In this document: one piece after another, positions 7,448-16,194 of the stretch
Layout: every line of letters starts with the position of its first letter
How positions within the stretch are numbered: the stretch's first letter is position 1
Source: Falsiruegeria mediterranea M17
Lineage (GTDB): Bacteria > Pseudomonadota > Alphaproteobacteria > Rhodobacterales > Rhodobacteraceae
Length of the DNA stretch: 64,000 nucleotides
Reading direction: 5' to 3'
NCBI RefSeq assembly: GCF_900302455.1
Contig: NZ_ONZG01000008.1
Location: 1 to 64,000, forward strand
The notes under the pieces: model-generated
What the model was told of the DNA's origin: nothing
The model's database searches: none
Seen by the model: only the letters and a program-made list of their open reading frames with translations
Program-made: the position numbers and the translations under genes

Positions 7448-8539
7448 TTACGACCCTGCGCCCGGTTGGCAGGGGGTGAATTCGATCATCCGGCGACCTT
7501 CGTTGGCCTGGGCCATCGCGTCGGCGCAGACCTGACCGCCGTTCAGTTCATGGGCGATCTTGGCATCGGTGATCGAGTAGCTGATCTCGGCTGCAGTCGA
7601 GAAGTCGCGCACCGTCACCACATCATCACCCAGGATCGTCCGGCTGGTCTGCCAAGTGGTGTAGGTGTCCCCGATCGTGGGGTCGATGACCTGCGCCGGG
7701 ACACTCGCGCCGCTGTCGTACATGGTCTGCACCGTGCCAAGCGCTTCGGCCTTGGACATGCCCTCGAGCGTGATGTTCTGGTTCAACCAGGCCAGACGCA
7801 AGTGACGGCTGGGCGAGGAGATATCTGCGGGCACATTGGCGGCCGTCTTGCCATCTTCGGCGTTGAACTGGGCGATGTTTGCGCGGTGCTCTTGCAGCAG
7901 CGGGGCGTTGGCTTTGACGCCAAGGTCGCTGTCTTGAACATTGCCGGTGTAGACCATGACCTTGCCGCCCTCGTTCACCTGGAACAGGGTGACGTCGCCG
8001 TTGGCATCAACTGCCGAAACGTGAACGCCGTGCTGTCCGGCTGCGCCCAGATCTGCGGACCACGCAAGCTGGAACTCTCCGGCCTCATAAGCGGCGGCGA
8101 TCTGCGGGGCGGTGTCGTACATCGCAACAAGATAGCCGGGGGCGTCGGCCAGGTTCACAGCAGGGGCGTCCGTATCTTCATACGCGCCGATGAAGTCTGC
8201 ACTGACGCTCATGTAAAGCGTGTCGGCCACCATCCCCTTGTCGTTGAAGGCCTGCGCCTGCACCCCGTAGAAAGCATTGTTTTCTACCCAGGCTACGGTG
8301 AAGTTGCGGGCGTTTCCGTCCGCCTGTGCCGTGTAGCCGTCGGCCGTGTAGGTGGTGACATCGTCGCCCACGCCAAAGGTTACAAGGTCCATTCCGGTTT
8401 TCTTGCCCCAGTCGACCGAGCGTACATAAGCGACGCCGTGGTCCGAGGGTTTGGCCAGACGCGAGCAGGCGCCAGCGGCAGTGGCGAGAGCGGTCGAGGT
8501 CATCAAGGTGGCCATCATCAGTTTCGAAAGGAAGGTCAT
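7448..8539 (-). CDS. Exported linear amide C-N hydrolase (penicillin V acylase/choloylglycine hydrolase family)
   Basis: The 363-residue protein has a signal peptide ending TALATAAGA, immediately followed by C25-S-R. In this Ntn-hydrolase family, cleavage exposes an N-terminal cysteine as nucleophile, which fits C25 with the conserved R27. YVRSVDW and FNDKGMVADTLYM match the conserved Arg/Asp and Asn regions. Relatives hydrolyse penicillin V, bile-salt amides or N-acyl homoserine lactones, and Gram-negative members are often periplasmic. The substrate cannot be told from the sequence. The start is followed upstream by an inverted and direct repeat leader. It is a single gene ending at a hairpin, with an XRE regulator encoded divergently. 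Confidence 0.88.
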   Translation of the reverse strand: MTFLSKLMMATLMTSTALATAAGACSRLAKPSDHGVAYVRSVDWGKKTGMDLVTFGVGDDVTTYTADGYTAQADGNARNFTVAWVENNAFYGVQAQAFNDKGMVADTLYMSVSADFIGAYEDTDAPAVNLADAPGYLVAMYDTAPQIAAAYEAGEFQLAWSADLGAAGQHGVHVSAVDANGDVTLFQVNEGGKVMVYTGNVQDSDLGVKANAPLLQEHRANIAQFNAEDGKTAANVPADISSPSRHLRLAWLNQNITLEGMSKAEALGTVQTMYDSGASVPAQVIDPTIGDTYTTWQTSRTILGDDVVTVRDFSTAAEISYSITDAKIAHELNGGQVCADAMAQANEGRRMIEFTPCQPGAGS

Positions 8540-8549
8540 GGCGGTTCTC

Positions 8550-8606
8550 CGTCTATCTTGGTGGATTGATCATCGTTCTGATGCTCAGATAGACGGTTGA
8601 TCATCG
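8550..8606 (-). promoter_or_regulatory. Repeat-rich leader/promoter of the amidase gene
   Basis: CGTCTATCT (8550-8558) and AGATAGACG (8587-8595) are 9-bp inverted arms. Interleaved are two copies of TTGATCATCG (8566-8575 and 8597-8606), 31 bp apart, each holding the palindrome TGATCA. The block lies 11 bp upstream of the amidase ATG on its own strand and between two divergent genes, so it may be the operator for the neighbouring XRE regulator (8734) or an mRNA leader structure. Confidence 0.45.
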
Positions 8607-8733
8607 CCTTGCAACGGTTTGGCGTGCGATTTGATTGCATGGCTGCTATGCATCATTTGGTCGATGAGGTTGAAAACCGAAATGTTCGGCGTTAGGTCGA
8701 GGACGTTAAATCATCGCCACTTGAGGAAATGAC

Positions 8734-9072
8734 GTGCATTTCAAGGATGACGCCGAACTTGGCAAACATATCGCAAGCAAGATCGCAGCCCTGATCGAAG
8801 AGCAGGGAACCAACCCCGGTGCCGTGGCGCGCGAGGCGGGGCTAGGGGTTACGTCCGTGCGCGATATCCTGAGTGGTCGGGCCAAAACGCCTAACGTGGC
8901 CACTTTGGTGAAGATTGCGCATGTCTTGCATGCCGACCCCGGCGATCTGATCACGCCGATGCAAAGCGACCCGCAGGCCAATGCGCTCTACTTTGCGTTG
9001 GACGAGGACAATCAGCGCCGCGTGCGCGCGATCATGCGGGCGCTGCTCAGCGATCAAGAGGCGCGCGGCTAG
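8734..9072 (+). CDS. XRE-family helix-turn-helix transcriptional regulator
   Basis: The 112-residue protein has a Cro/CI-type HTH in its first 70 residues: IAALIEEQGTNPGAVAREAG, then LGVTSVRDILSGRAKTPN, then TLVKIAHVLHADPGDLI. The C-terminal 35 residues are a short helical extension (DEDNQRRVRAIMRALL). The start is GTG 8734 with GAGGA upstream; the overlapping ATG at 8730 is out of frame. It is divergent from the amidase gene, whose leader holds repeated TTGATCATCG boxes, so it may control that gene. Its 3' end overlaps the convergent protease gene by 4 bp. Confidence 0.88.
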   Translation: MHFKDDAELGKHIASKIAALIEEQGTNPGAVAREAGLGVTSVRDILSGRAKTPNVATLVKIAHVLHADPGDLITPMQSDPQANALYFALDEDNQRRVRAIMRALLSDQEARG

Positions 9073-9755
9073 GCCTGATCCCAGCGGGTTTCCAGCACCT
9101 CGAGCGCGGCGATGCGCTCGTGGGTCTTGGGGTGGCTCATCAGCCAAGCAGGCGTGACGCCTGCGCGCTGGCCGGTCAACTCTTCGAGCTTGTGGAACAG
9201 GGATTTCTGCGGGCCGATGCCGATGCCCGCCTTGGTCAGCAAGGCGGCTGCGTATTCATCAGCTTCGTATTCATCCGAACGGGACAGGCGTGCGGCCAAA
9301 AGGGACGTCAGACCGCCTGCGATCCAGGCTCCGATGAAGGGGATAAACCGGCTCAGAATAACGGCCAAAGCAGTGCGCATGGCGTTCTGACCGGAAAAGT
9401 CGATCATCCGGCGGCGCGAATGCCCAAGCGCCACATGCCCCATCTCATGTGCAATGACCGACGCCATTTCCGGCCCCGTGATCTCGCCGTTCTTGTACTT
9501 GCGGTAAAACCCGCGCGTGATGAAAATGCGACCGTCCGGGGCGGCCAGCCCGTTCACCGGATCGATCTCATAAATGTAGACCGGAATGCGATGCAGATCG
9601 AGCGCTGCTGCCAGCCGGTCGGTCAGTGCCTTTAGGCCAGGATCGGCCAACTCGGTCGATCGTGCGTCAAGCTCGCGGTTGGTGCGCCACACGGAAAACC
9701 GGTACATGGCCAGCGCATACAAAATGGCCAGCAGGATTGGGGTGAACCTGATCAT
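9069..9755 (-). CDS. M48-family membrane-anchored metalloprotease
   Basis: The 228-residue protein begins with one membrane segment (residues 3-20) and carries the zinc motif HEMGH at residues 103-107, followed by the third-ligand region SDEYEADEYAAALL. The end has the family motif SHPKTHERI. This is the HtpX/Oma1-like peptidase class, which usually degrades misfolded membrane proteins or acts in envelope quality control. With a single N-terminal segment it probably faces the periplasm, though orientation is not certain. It stands alone between convergent and tandem neighbours. Confidence 0.9.
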   Translation of the reverse strand: MIRFTPILLAILYALAMYRFSVWRTNRELDARSTELADPGLKALTDRLAAALDLHRIPVYIYEIDPVNGLAAPDGRIFITRGFYRKYKNGEITGPEMASVIAHEMGHVALGHSRRRMIDFSGQNAMRTALAVILSRFIPFIGAWIAGGLTSLLAARLSRSDEYEADEYAAALLTKAGIGIGPQKSLFHKLEELTGQRAGVTPAWLMSHPKTHERIAALEVLETRWDQA

Positions 9756-9777
9756 GTCTCAAAGATGGGGCCAACGG

Positions 9778-9803
9778 GCGGGCAGGGCAAGGGACCTGCC
9801 CGC
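9778..9803. terminator. Hairpin downstream of the DUF3604 gene
   Basis: GCGGGCAGG (9778-9786) and CCTGCCCGC (9795-9803) form a perfect 9-bp GC-rich stem with an 8-nt loop, a few bases after the stop of the minus-strand gene ending at 9811. No T-run follows on either strand, so termination may be weak or Rho-assisted. Confidence 0.45.
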
Positions 9804-9810
9804 ATTGTGA

Positions 9811-11730
9811 TCACCCTTCGGGTGCGTACCAGATGGGCGAAGTATAGGCGCGCTCTTGTCCAATGCGGACCGCATCAGCGGGAACCTCGGCGCCCAGGCG
9901 CACCTGATCATAGAGCACCCAACGGGGTGTGGGGATCTCCAGAACGCGCGCGTAGTAGAACGCCTGCTGGCCTGCATCGAAATCAGGATCGGTCCAGACG
10001 GTGGCCAGCTCTGATGCGCCGATGGTGTTGGTCCAGCTTGCGGCTTGCTCATCGACTGTGTTGCCGACGGGCGGAACCTGTCCGTTGGCGTCCGGTTCGC
10101 GATCGTCGGACCAGGCAACGTCATAAACCTTTTCGTGCAGCGCACCGTCTGAATCCATCCAACCCTTGACGATCTGCACCCGGTCCAGATTGGCTCCGAT
10201 GGGGTCGCGCAGGGCATAGACCATGAATGTGGGCGCGTCCGAGGTTGCCGCGCGCAGGTCACCACCCATGGGCACGCCCTTGTCATAGCCAACAAAGGCG
10301 GGGTTGCGGGTGCGCAGGTCCGCATCCGAGAACTTCCACCCGCCAAAGAAGCGCACCGCCATGCGGGGGCCGGTGGTGGCGTAAACCTCGCGCCGGACCA
10401 TAGCGTCCCAGATAGAGGCGCGGGTGTTTTCCTCAGCCCAGACCCCGGTGTAGCCCGAGGCGACCAGCGACCAGCCCGGGAACTCGCCCTGATCGGTCTC
10501 GGTGAACGGATGCGCCATGCGGGTGGGCGACGGTTCGGCGTTGGTGGCCTTGCCGAAATAGTTGTCGCTGTCGGCAGTCGCGAGCGATGTGTGGCTGTCG
10601 GTGGCGCCCGAAAAGCCAAAGCGATAGGGGTTGATGCCGAACTTTTGCTCCAGCGCAAAGCCCTGCTTCAATGCCTCGCGGGCGTATTCACCGCGCAACA
10701 TCTCTGGGGTCTTGGCCTCGCTCAGGTCCAGATTGCCGGCATCCCAGGTTTCGTAATCGGCAAATTCGTCATCCGGGCTCAGAACCGGATGGGTCTCGCC
10801 ATCGCCCTTGATCTGGGTGATCTCGTACAGCGGTTCCCATTTTGCGCGGGCGGTGACATAGGCCTCGTCGACCATATCGCCGGTAAAGCGCTCGTCAGTG
10901 GGAAACATGATCCCGTTGGATAGGTTGCCGTTGTGGGCCAGGGCAAAGGCCTGACCGCCGGTTTTGGCCTCATAATCCTCTAGCCAGGCATATAGCCCCA
11001 TGGGGTCCGTCGTACCGCCCGGTCCTTGGGTGACCATCGGCTCGACCTGCTGCGCCTTGTTGGCACCATCGCGCAGGATGACGTTGCGGTGGAGGTTGTT
11101 GCCCTTGTCGAGCGACGTCCATTCAAAGCCATGAAAGGCAGTGAACCGACCGGGCTCGTTATAGGTCTCGGCTGTCTGAATCAGATCTTCCCAGACTGAG
11201 GCATAGATGGGGGAGCCCGGCGAATAATCCGCAATCAGTTTGGGGTCCATCTCGCCTTGGGAAAAAGTGGTGATCAGGTCGAGTGTGGCTTTGACCGACG
11301 CCTCTCCGCCCTCATTGATGGCCTCGCTCCAGCGTCGGCCCTGATCGGTGGCCAGAACGTTTGGCGCGCCGTCTTTGAGGTCAAAGATCATGCCCATGCC
11401 ATCGGAGTGTTCGGTCACGACCAGCCAATCCAGTGGGCGGGCCAGCTTGACCGGTTGGCCCGAGGCGGCGGTGACTTCCTCGCCACGCGCGAACTTATAG
11501 GCAGTATCTGGGCCGGTGGTGTTGCCAAAGAGGCCCGCATCCATCGAATAGCCGGTGTGCAGATGCGTATCCCCCCAGAATACGCGACTGGGGAATGAGC
11601 GCTTGGCGTAGGGCGAATAGGCCTTGCCGGGATATAGCCCCTGAAGCGATTCCTGTGACGGGACAAATTGTGCAGCGGCGGGGCCGGTCAGGGCCACGGC
11701 GGCGGCGGAAAGAAGTAAAATACGTCTCAT
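9811..11730 (-). CDS. Exported DUF3604 family protein
   Basis: The 639-residue protein has a signal peptide ([21 protein letters not shown]). GDTHLHT at residues 53-59 and TEHSDGMGM further on resemble PHP-type metal-binding histidine clusters, and [16 protein letters not shown] and SGATDSHTS supply further His/Asp residues. DUF3604 proteins are uncharacterised; a metal-dependent hydrolase is likely by motif. ATG 11730 is chosen over an ATG four codons upstream because MRRILLL starts a normal signal peptide. It is a single gene. The substrate is unknown, and the periplasmic location is inferred from the signal peptide. Confidence 0.88.
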   Translation of the reverse strand: MRRILLLSAAAVALTGPAAAQFVPSQESLQGLYPGKAYSPYAKRSFPSRVFWGDTHLHTGYSMDAGLFGNTTGPDTAYKFARGEEVTAASGQPVKLARPLDWLVVTEHSDGMGMIFDLKDGAPNVLATDQGRRWSEAINEGGEASVKATLDLITTFSQGEMDPKLIADYSPGSPIYASVWEDLIQTAETYNEPGRFTAFHGFEWTSLDKGNNLHRNVILRDGANKAQQVEPMVTQGPGGTTDPMGLYAWLEDYEAKTGGQAFALAHNGNLSNGIMFPTDERFTGDMVDEAYVTARAKWEPLYEITQIKGDGETHPVLSPDDEFADYETWDAGNLDLSEAKTPEMLRGEYAREALKQGFALEQKFGINPYRFGFSGATDSHTSLATADSDNYFGKATNAEPSPTRMAHPFTETDQGEFPGWSLVASGYTGVWAEENTRASIWDAMVRREVYATTGPRMAVRFFGGWKFSDADLRTRNPAFVGYDKGVPMGGDLRAATSDAPTFMVYALRDPIGANLDRVQIVKGWMDSDGALHEKVYDVAWSDDREPDANGQVPPVGNTVDEQAASWTNTIGASELATVWTDPDFDAGQQAFYYARVLEIPTPRWVLYDQVRLGAEVPADAVRIGQERAYTSPIWYAPEG

Positions 11731-11827
11731 GAATACCCCCATGAGTCTGAAACAAAGTCATAGCAGTGATGGCCACAGCTTTGCACGTAAGGGGCAAGAT
11801 ACGAAGGAGAATTTTCCGCGAAGCGGG

Positions 11828-13012
11828 TTAGCGCGTCAACTCGCGCATGCCCTGTTCCAGACCGGAGAGGGTCATTGGCACCATGTTGTCGGCAAAAATC
11901 TCGCGGATCATGCCGATGGAATGGGTGTAGTCCCAGTATTTCTTGGGCACCGGGTTGATCCAGAGGTTGGAATTCCACTGATCGCGCGCGCGTTCCAACC
12001 AGACCTGACCGGCTTCGGGGTTCCAATGCTCGTTGGCACCACCGGGATAGGCGATCTCATAAGGTGACATGCTGGCGTCGCCGACAAAGATGCACTTGTA
12101 GTCCGGCCCATAGGTGCGCAGCACCTCATGCGTGGGCATCTGCTCGTCCCAGCGGCGGCGGTTGTCGCGCCAGACGCCCTCGTACAGGCAATTGTGGAAG
12201 TAGAAGTACTCCAGATGCTTGAACTCGGTCCGAGCGGCGGAAAACAGCTCTTCCACCACCTTGATATGGGGATCCATCGAGCCACCAACATCGAGAAACA
12301 GCAATACCTTGACCGCGTTGTGACGCTCGGGGCGGGTTTTGACGTCCAGATAACCGTGCTCGGCCGTGGCGCGAATGGTGCCGTCCAGGTCCAGCTCTTC
12401 ATGCGCGCCTTCGCGGGCCCATCGGCGCAAGCGTTTCAGGGCCACTTTGATGTTGCGGGTGCCCAATTCGACGGTGTCGTCCAGGTTTTTGAATTCGCGC
12501 TTGTCCCAGACCTTGACCGCGCGCTTGTGGCGGCTTTCCTTCTGGCCGATGCGCACGCCCTCGGGGTTGTAGCCATAAGCGCCAAAGGGCGAAGTACCGG
12601 CCGTGCCGATCCACTTGTTGCCGCCCTGATGGCGACCCTGTTGTTCCTTTAGCCGCTCTTGCAGCGTCTCCATCAGTTTTTCAAAGCCACCCATGGCCTC
12701 GATCTCGGCCATCTCTTCGGCGCTCAGGTGCTTTTCGGCCATCTTTTCCAACCAGTCGCTGGGAATATCGACCGCCTCGATCACCTGCTGAAAGCTGATC
12801 TCTTCCAAACCCTTGAAGCTGTGTGCAAACGCCTGATCGAACTTGTCGATGTTGCGCTCGTCTTTCACCATCGACACGCGAGCGAGGTAATAGAACGCCT
12901 CGACATCGTATGTGGCCAGACCCCGTTTCATCCCCTCCAGAAAGGTCAGGTATTCGCGCAAGGAAACGGGAATGCCAGCTTTGCGGAGGTTTTCGAAAAA
13001 GGGCAGGAACAT
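11828..13012 (-). CDS. VWA domain protein, CoxE-like, partner of MoxR ATPase
   Basis: The 394-residue protein has a helical N-terminal half (residues 1-200) and a C-terminal von Willebrand A-type domain. The MIDAS motif is DVGGSMD at residues 241-247 (D-x-G-x-S), with the further metal residue likely in VGDASMSP. Such proteins pair with MoxR AAA+ ATPases to mature or insert cofactors into enzymes. It lies last in a minus-strand series: MoxR, DUF2927 lipoprotein, a 55-aa membrane protein, then this gene 4 bp downstream of that protein's stop. It has no visible ribosome-binding site of its own, so translation is probably coupled. Confidence 0.9.
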   Translation of the reverse strand: MFLPFFENLRKAGIPVSLREYLTFLEGMKRGLATYDVEAFYYLARVSMVKDERNIDKFDQAFAHSFKGLEEISFQQVIEAVDIPSDWLEKMAEKHLSAEEMAEIEAMGGFEKLMETLQERLKEQQGRHQGGNKWIGTAGTSPFGAYGYNPEGVRIGQKESRHKRAVKVWDKREFKNLDDTVELGTRNIKVALKRLRRWAREGAHEELDLDGTIRATAEHGYLDVKTRPERHNAVKVLLFLDVGGSMDPHIKVVEELFSAARTEFKHLEYFYFHNCLYEGVWRDNRRRWDEQMPTHEVLRTYGPDYKCIFVGDASMSPYEIAYPGGANEHWNPEAGQVWLERARDQWNSNLWINPVPKKYWDYTHSIGMIREIFADNMVPMTLSGLEQGMRELTR

Positions 13013-13016
13013 GAGA

Positions 13017-13184
13017 TCAGAGCGCCAGTCGGTGAAGGATAAGTGTTGCTACCACCCCAACAAGCGCAAAAGCAATTCCGTAACCGGCGGCATACTGGGC
13101 TATATCGGCCCGTGTGCCGTTACGTTTTTTGGCGGTCATCCCGCCCAGAACCGCCCCCACAAGGGCAAATCCGATAATGATCAT
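13017..13184 (-). CDS. Small membrane protein (55 aa) between DUF2927 and VWA genes
   Basis: ATG at 13184 follows the DUF2927 stop (13191-13193) by 6 nt, and the TGA at 13017-13019 ends 4 bp before the VWA start. The product has two hydrophobic segments, IIIGFALVGAVLGGM (residues 2-16) and GIAFALVGVVATLIL (residues 36-50), joined by a basic loop AKKRNGTR, so it is probably an inner-membrane hairpin protein. Tight spacing on both sides supports a real, translationally coupled gene. Similar small proteins occur in Rhodobacterales genomes, but I know of no function. A role with the MoxR/VWA pair is inference from position. Confidence 0.78.
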   Translation of the reverse strand: MIIIGFALVGAVLGGMTAKKRNGTRADIAQYAAGYGIAFALVGVVATLILHRLAL

Positions 13185-13190
13185 CTGCGT

Positions 13191-14561
13191 TTAGCCGCCC
13201 GCTCGATTGTTGGGGTTCAACGCCGAGATTTCACGCATCCGGGCGCGAACCGCGTGGTCCGAGCCAAAGCCGTATCGTGCCCAACCCAGACTGTCCAGTC
13301 TGACGGCGCGTGCCTCGCTGCCGCGGCCCTGCATTTCAAGCGCTTCGGCCTTGAGCAGCATCAGCATCGACATGAGCGAGGCATTTTCAGCCCGAGCCGC
13401 GGTGGCGATGGCCGGATTGATCTGACGCAAAGCCCCATCGGCGTTTCCGCGCGAGATTTCATAGGCCGAGGTATAGGTGGCGATGTTGGCGGTGTGCAGC
13501 TCTGTCCCCGGCGTGCGGGCCAGGAACTGTTGTGCTGTGCCGAAATACTGCTGGGCCTTGACCGGATCGGTGGCCTGCGTCACGCGGCCGAGATTGAACA
13601 GGCTGAACGCGTGGCGGTGATCCTGCCAGCCTTCACGCTGGGCAATGGCGACCGACTTTGTGGCCGCTGATTTTCGCTGTGCAGGTGACGACCCGGGGCC
13701 GAATGTCTTTTGCACGGTGTCGATCCAGGCGCGCGGCGTCGGCGTGATCGGCTGTGCCGGGATCGAAATTCCGCGCGGGTTCATCTGGGCCAGTATGTCG
13801 GGCAGGATACGGGCCACCTGTTCGCGGCTCATGCCAGTGCGCAGCTCGGGCGCGTATGTGGCGCGCAAGATCAACATGTCGAAACCGGTCAGGACGGTGT
13901 GGATGTTGTCGTCGTTGAACACCGAATCCGGCAGGCGATACAGGTCATTCAGCGGTCCGATGGCCTGTGCCAGCTCTTCATGGAGGCAATCGCGGATTTC
14001 CTGCGGGCTGGCGTTGTAGGGCAGGAAGATCCCCAATCGTTCGCGCGATGTGATCTGCAACCAGTTGGTGCGGGGCTTGCGGCGATCCCGGCGGAATTCG
14101 GCAAGGCTCGAGACGTTTGGCACCACAAAACAGGCCGCCTGAGGCAGGGCGCGGCGGATTTCATCGCGGCTGATCGCCTCGATCGTGATGTTGGCGGGCT
14201 GATCCGAACGGACGTGAGTGATGTTGATTCCGGCCTCGTGGCGCAAACGACCAAGCAAACGCCCAAGATCGCCGTTCAAGGTCGACGACGGCTGACCGGT
14301 CACGCGCACGGTGATCGGCGTCTCGAACCGGGTGAACATCGGCAACGCGCGCCCGCTTTCAAGCTGGAAATGAAGCGACAGGAAATCCTGGGCGATGTTG
14401 CTGTTGGATCGGATCGGGGCTGTGGGGTGTGGGGTCACAAAGGCTTTGATCGGCGGCAGTGAGCTGTCGGCAATCTGGGCGCGTGTGGGCGTGTCTTCGA
14501 GGGGCACAGTGTTGCAGCCGGCTAGAAATACAGCCATGGCCAGCGCGGATTTGCGGATCAT
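13191..14561 (-). CDS. DUF2927 family lipoprotein
   Basis: The 456-residue protein has a lipobox FLAGC, with the lipidated cysteine at residue 16. ATG 14561 (MIRKSALAM) is preferred over one six codons upstream because it opens a compact lipoprotein signal. The central region (ITRHEAG-like stretch RLRHEAGINITHV, and HEELAQAIGPLNDLYRLPDS) is typical of DUF2927, which resembles secreted metalloprotease-like proteins. HEELAQ may hold catalytic or metal residues. The C-terminal part (FSLFNLGRVTQATDPVKAQQYF and following) looks like helical TPR-type repeats. It lies in the MoxR/VWA cluster, although a terminator separates it from moxR. Confidence 0.85.
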   Translation of the reverse strand: MIRKSALAMAVFLAGCNTVPLEDTPTRAQIADSSLPPIKAFVTPHPTAPIRSNSNIAQDFLSLHFQLESGRALPMFTRFETPITVRVTGQPSSTLNGDLGRLLGRLRHEAGINITHVRSDQPANITIEAISRDEIRRALPQAACFVVPNVSSLAEFRRDRRKPRTNWLQITSRERLGIFLPYNASPQEIRDCLHEELAQAIGPLNDLYRLPDSVFNDDNIHTVLTGFDMLILRATYAPELRTGMSREQVARILPDILAQMNPRGISIPAQPITPTPRAWIDTVQKTFGPGSSPAQRKSAATKSVAIAQREGWQDHRHAFSLFNLGRVTQATDPVKAQQYFGTAQQFLARTPGTELHTANIATYTSAYEISRGNADGALRQINPAIATAARAENASLMSMLMLLKAEALEMQGRGSEARAVRLDSLGWARYGFGSDHAVRARMREISALNPNNRAGG

Positions 14562-14850
14562 CAAGTTACCCCCAAGCATCAGACGGACGTTGCCGTCGTC
14601 CGGTCACAATAAAATTGTTCAAACACGTAAAATAGCGCACATGGCCGCAAGGCCAGCCTTTTCCGGTCAAAAGCGCCCAAGGCGCGGGATTTGTGCAATC
14701 TGATCACTCTGGGTCCGGTCCAATTGGCGTGAAGTACGAATTTGCTTAACCTGTAGCGCCTTCGCGTCAGCAGTATGGTCGCATTCTGACACTGTTAAGG
14801 CAAGGCGCCGCCAGATTGCAACGCATGATGCAAACACGCGGGGCAGACAC

Positions 14851-14881
14851 AAAAAAGCCCGCAACCTGTGGTGCGGGCTTT
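14851..14881 (-). terminator. Intrinsic terminator of the MoxR gene
   Basis: On the minus strand AAAGCCCGCA and TGCGGGCTTT form a perfect 10-bp stem (14854-14881) followed by a run of six T residues, 20 bp after the MoxR stop at 14901. It should end most MoxR transcripts before the DUF2927 gene. Confidence 0.85.
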
Positions 14882-14900
14882 GATGAATGATTGCCGGGAT

Positions 14901-15746
14901 TTAGCGCTGGCCGCGCGCCATGAACGCGAGGCGTTCGAACAGATGCACGTCCTGCTCGTTTTTCAGCAGTGCGCCGTGCAATTTGGGCAGGGCACTGGCG
15001 CCATCGCGCTTCAGATCCTCGGCTGTCAGATCTTCGGCCAGAAGCAGCTTGAGCCAATCCAGCACTTCTGAGGTCGAGGGCTTTTTCTTCAACCCCGAGG
15101 TTTCGCGGATCTCATAGAACTGCGTCAGCGCCGTGGTCAGCAAGCCCTCTTTGATGCCGGGGTGGTGGACCTCGACGATCTTGCGCATCGTGGTCTCATC
15201 GGGGAAGCGGATGTAGTGAAAGAAACAGCGGCGCAAAAAGGCGTCGGGGAGCTCTTTTTCGTTGTTCGAGGTGATGATCACAATCGGGCGCTGTTTCGCC
15301 TTGATGGTGTCGCCGGTCTCGTAGACGTGGAACTCCATCTTGTCGAGTTCCTGCAACAGGTCGTTGGGAAATTCGATGTCGGCTTTGTCGATCTCGTCAA
15401 TCAACAACACGACCTTTTCATCCGCCTCAAAGGCCTGCCAGAGCTTGCCCTTCTTGATGTAGTTGCTGACGTCGTGGACCTTTTCCTCGCCCAACTGACT
15501 GTCGCGCAGACGGCTGACTGCGTCATATTCGTAAAGACCCTGCTGCGCGCGGGTGGTCGATTTGATGTTCCATTCAATCATGCGCAGACCCAAGGCACCT
15601 GCGACCTGTTTGGCCAGTTCGGTCTTGCCGGTCCCCGGTTCGCCCTTGACCAGCAAGGGACGTTCCAGCGTCACGGCGGCGTTCACGGCAATCGTCAGAT
15701 CATCTGTCGCCACATATTCGGCGGTTCCCTGGAAGCGTGCGGTCAT
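14901..15746 (-). CDS. MoxR-family AAA+ ATPase
   Basis: The 281-residue protein has Walker A GEPGTGKT at residues 35-42, Walker B VLLIDEID near residues 113-120, the sensor segment PIVIITSNNEKELP, and the arginine-finger region LRRCFFHYIRFPD. MoxR ATPases act with VWA proteins in maturation of metal enzymes or complexes. The VWA gene at 11828-13012 is the likely partner. A C-terminal helical lid includes STSEVLDWLKLLLAEDL. The gene has its own terminator, so it may be made in excess over the downstream genes. The client is not identifiable here; no dehydrogenase or oxidase lies nearby. Confidence 0.93.
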   Translation of the reverse strand: MTARFQGTAEYVATDDLTIAVNAAVTLERPLLVKGEPGTGKTELAKQVAGALGLRMIEWNIKSTTRAQQGLYEYDAVSRLRDSQLGEEKVHDVSNYIKKGKLWQAFEADEKVVLLIDEIDKADIEFPNDLLQELDKMEFHVYETGDTIKAKQRPIVIITSNNEKELPDAFLRRCFFHYIRFPDETTMRKIVEVHHPGIKEGLLTTALTQFYEIRETSGLKKKPSTSEVLDWLKLLLAEDLTAEDLKRDGASALPKLHGALLKNEQDVHLFERLAFMARGQR

Positions 15747-16194
15747 ATTTGGCCCTCTTTCACTCGGATATCGTGGCGCAGTGCGCGTTGCCCCATTGGG
15801 TAGTTTGGTCGGGGTGGTTTGACAAGGTGCGCCGCTGCGTCCCCTTGTCGGTATTTCTGCGGAGAATTTCAGCTCTGGGGCAAATTACGGGCTCTTTGGT
15901 GTTTCCGTTTGAGGCTGAGTCGCAAAGTGATAGTTTATTCCGGCCAATTCTGTCGGAATTCCGGTCAGGGGCGGACCCGACCGGTAACTGTTGGGTAAAC
16001 AATAGGGGGCACAATGGCCAAATTAAATTGGGGTTTGGCCCGCTTTTGCCACAGGTCGGGCGTTCCCGGTTCCGTGATTGTGTTTGTGTAGTGACATTCT
16101 TAAGAGCGTCAGATAAATGCAGCGGCAGAAGGGGGAGCCAAATGTCTGGAGAAGCAAGATGACGGACGTTGTGGGCCATACCGAGGGAGCCAAG
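15747..16194 (+). promoter_or_regulatory. Long intergenic leader between moxR and dksA with inverted repeats
   Basis: About 450 bp without a convincing gene. It must hold the divergent moxR promoter and the dksA promoter. Visible structure: CCGGTC (15961-15966) with GACCGG (15979-15984), and GGCCAAA (16016-16022) with TTTGGCC (16034-16040) followed by CGCTTTT. The second could act as an attenuator-like hairpin in the dksA leader. An alternative dksA start, ATG 16159, lies within the region. I see no small ORF with a good ribosome-binding site. Confidence 0.4.

Noticed and set aside
7424-8569. Plus-strand ORF of 381 codons antisense to the amidase gene
   Set aside because: The minus frame has a signal peptide and Ntn-hydrolase residues; the plus frame has none and shows the codon-shadow pattern.
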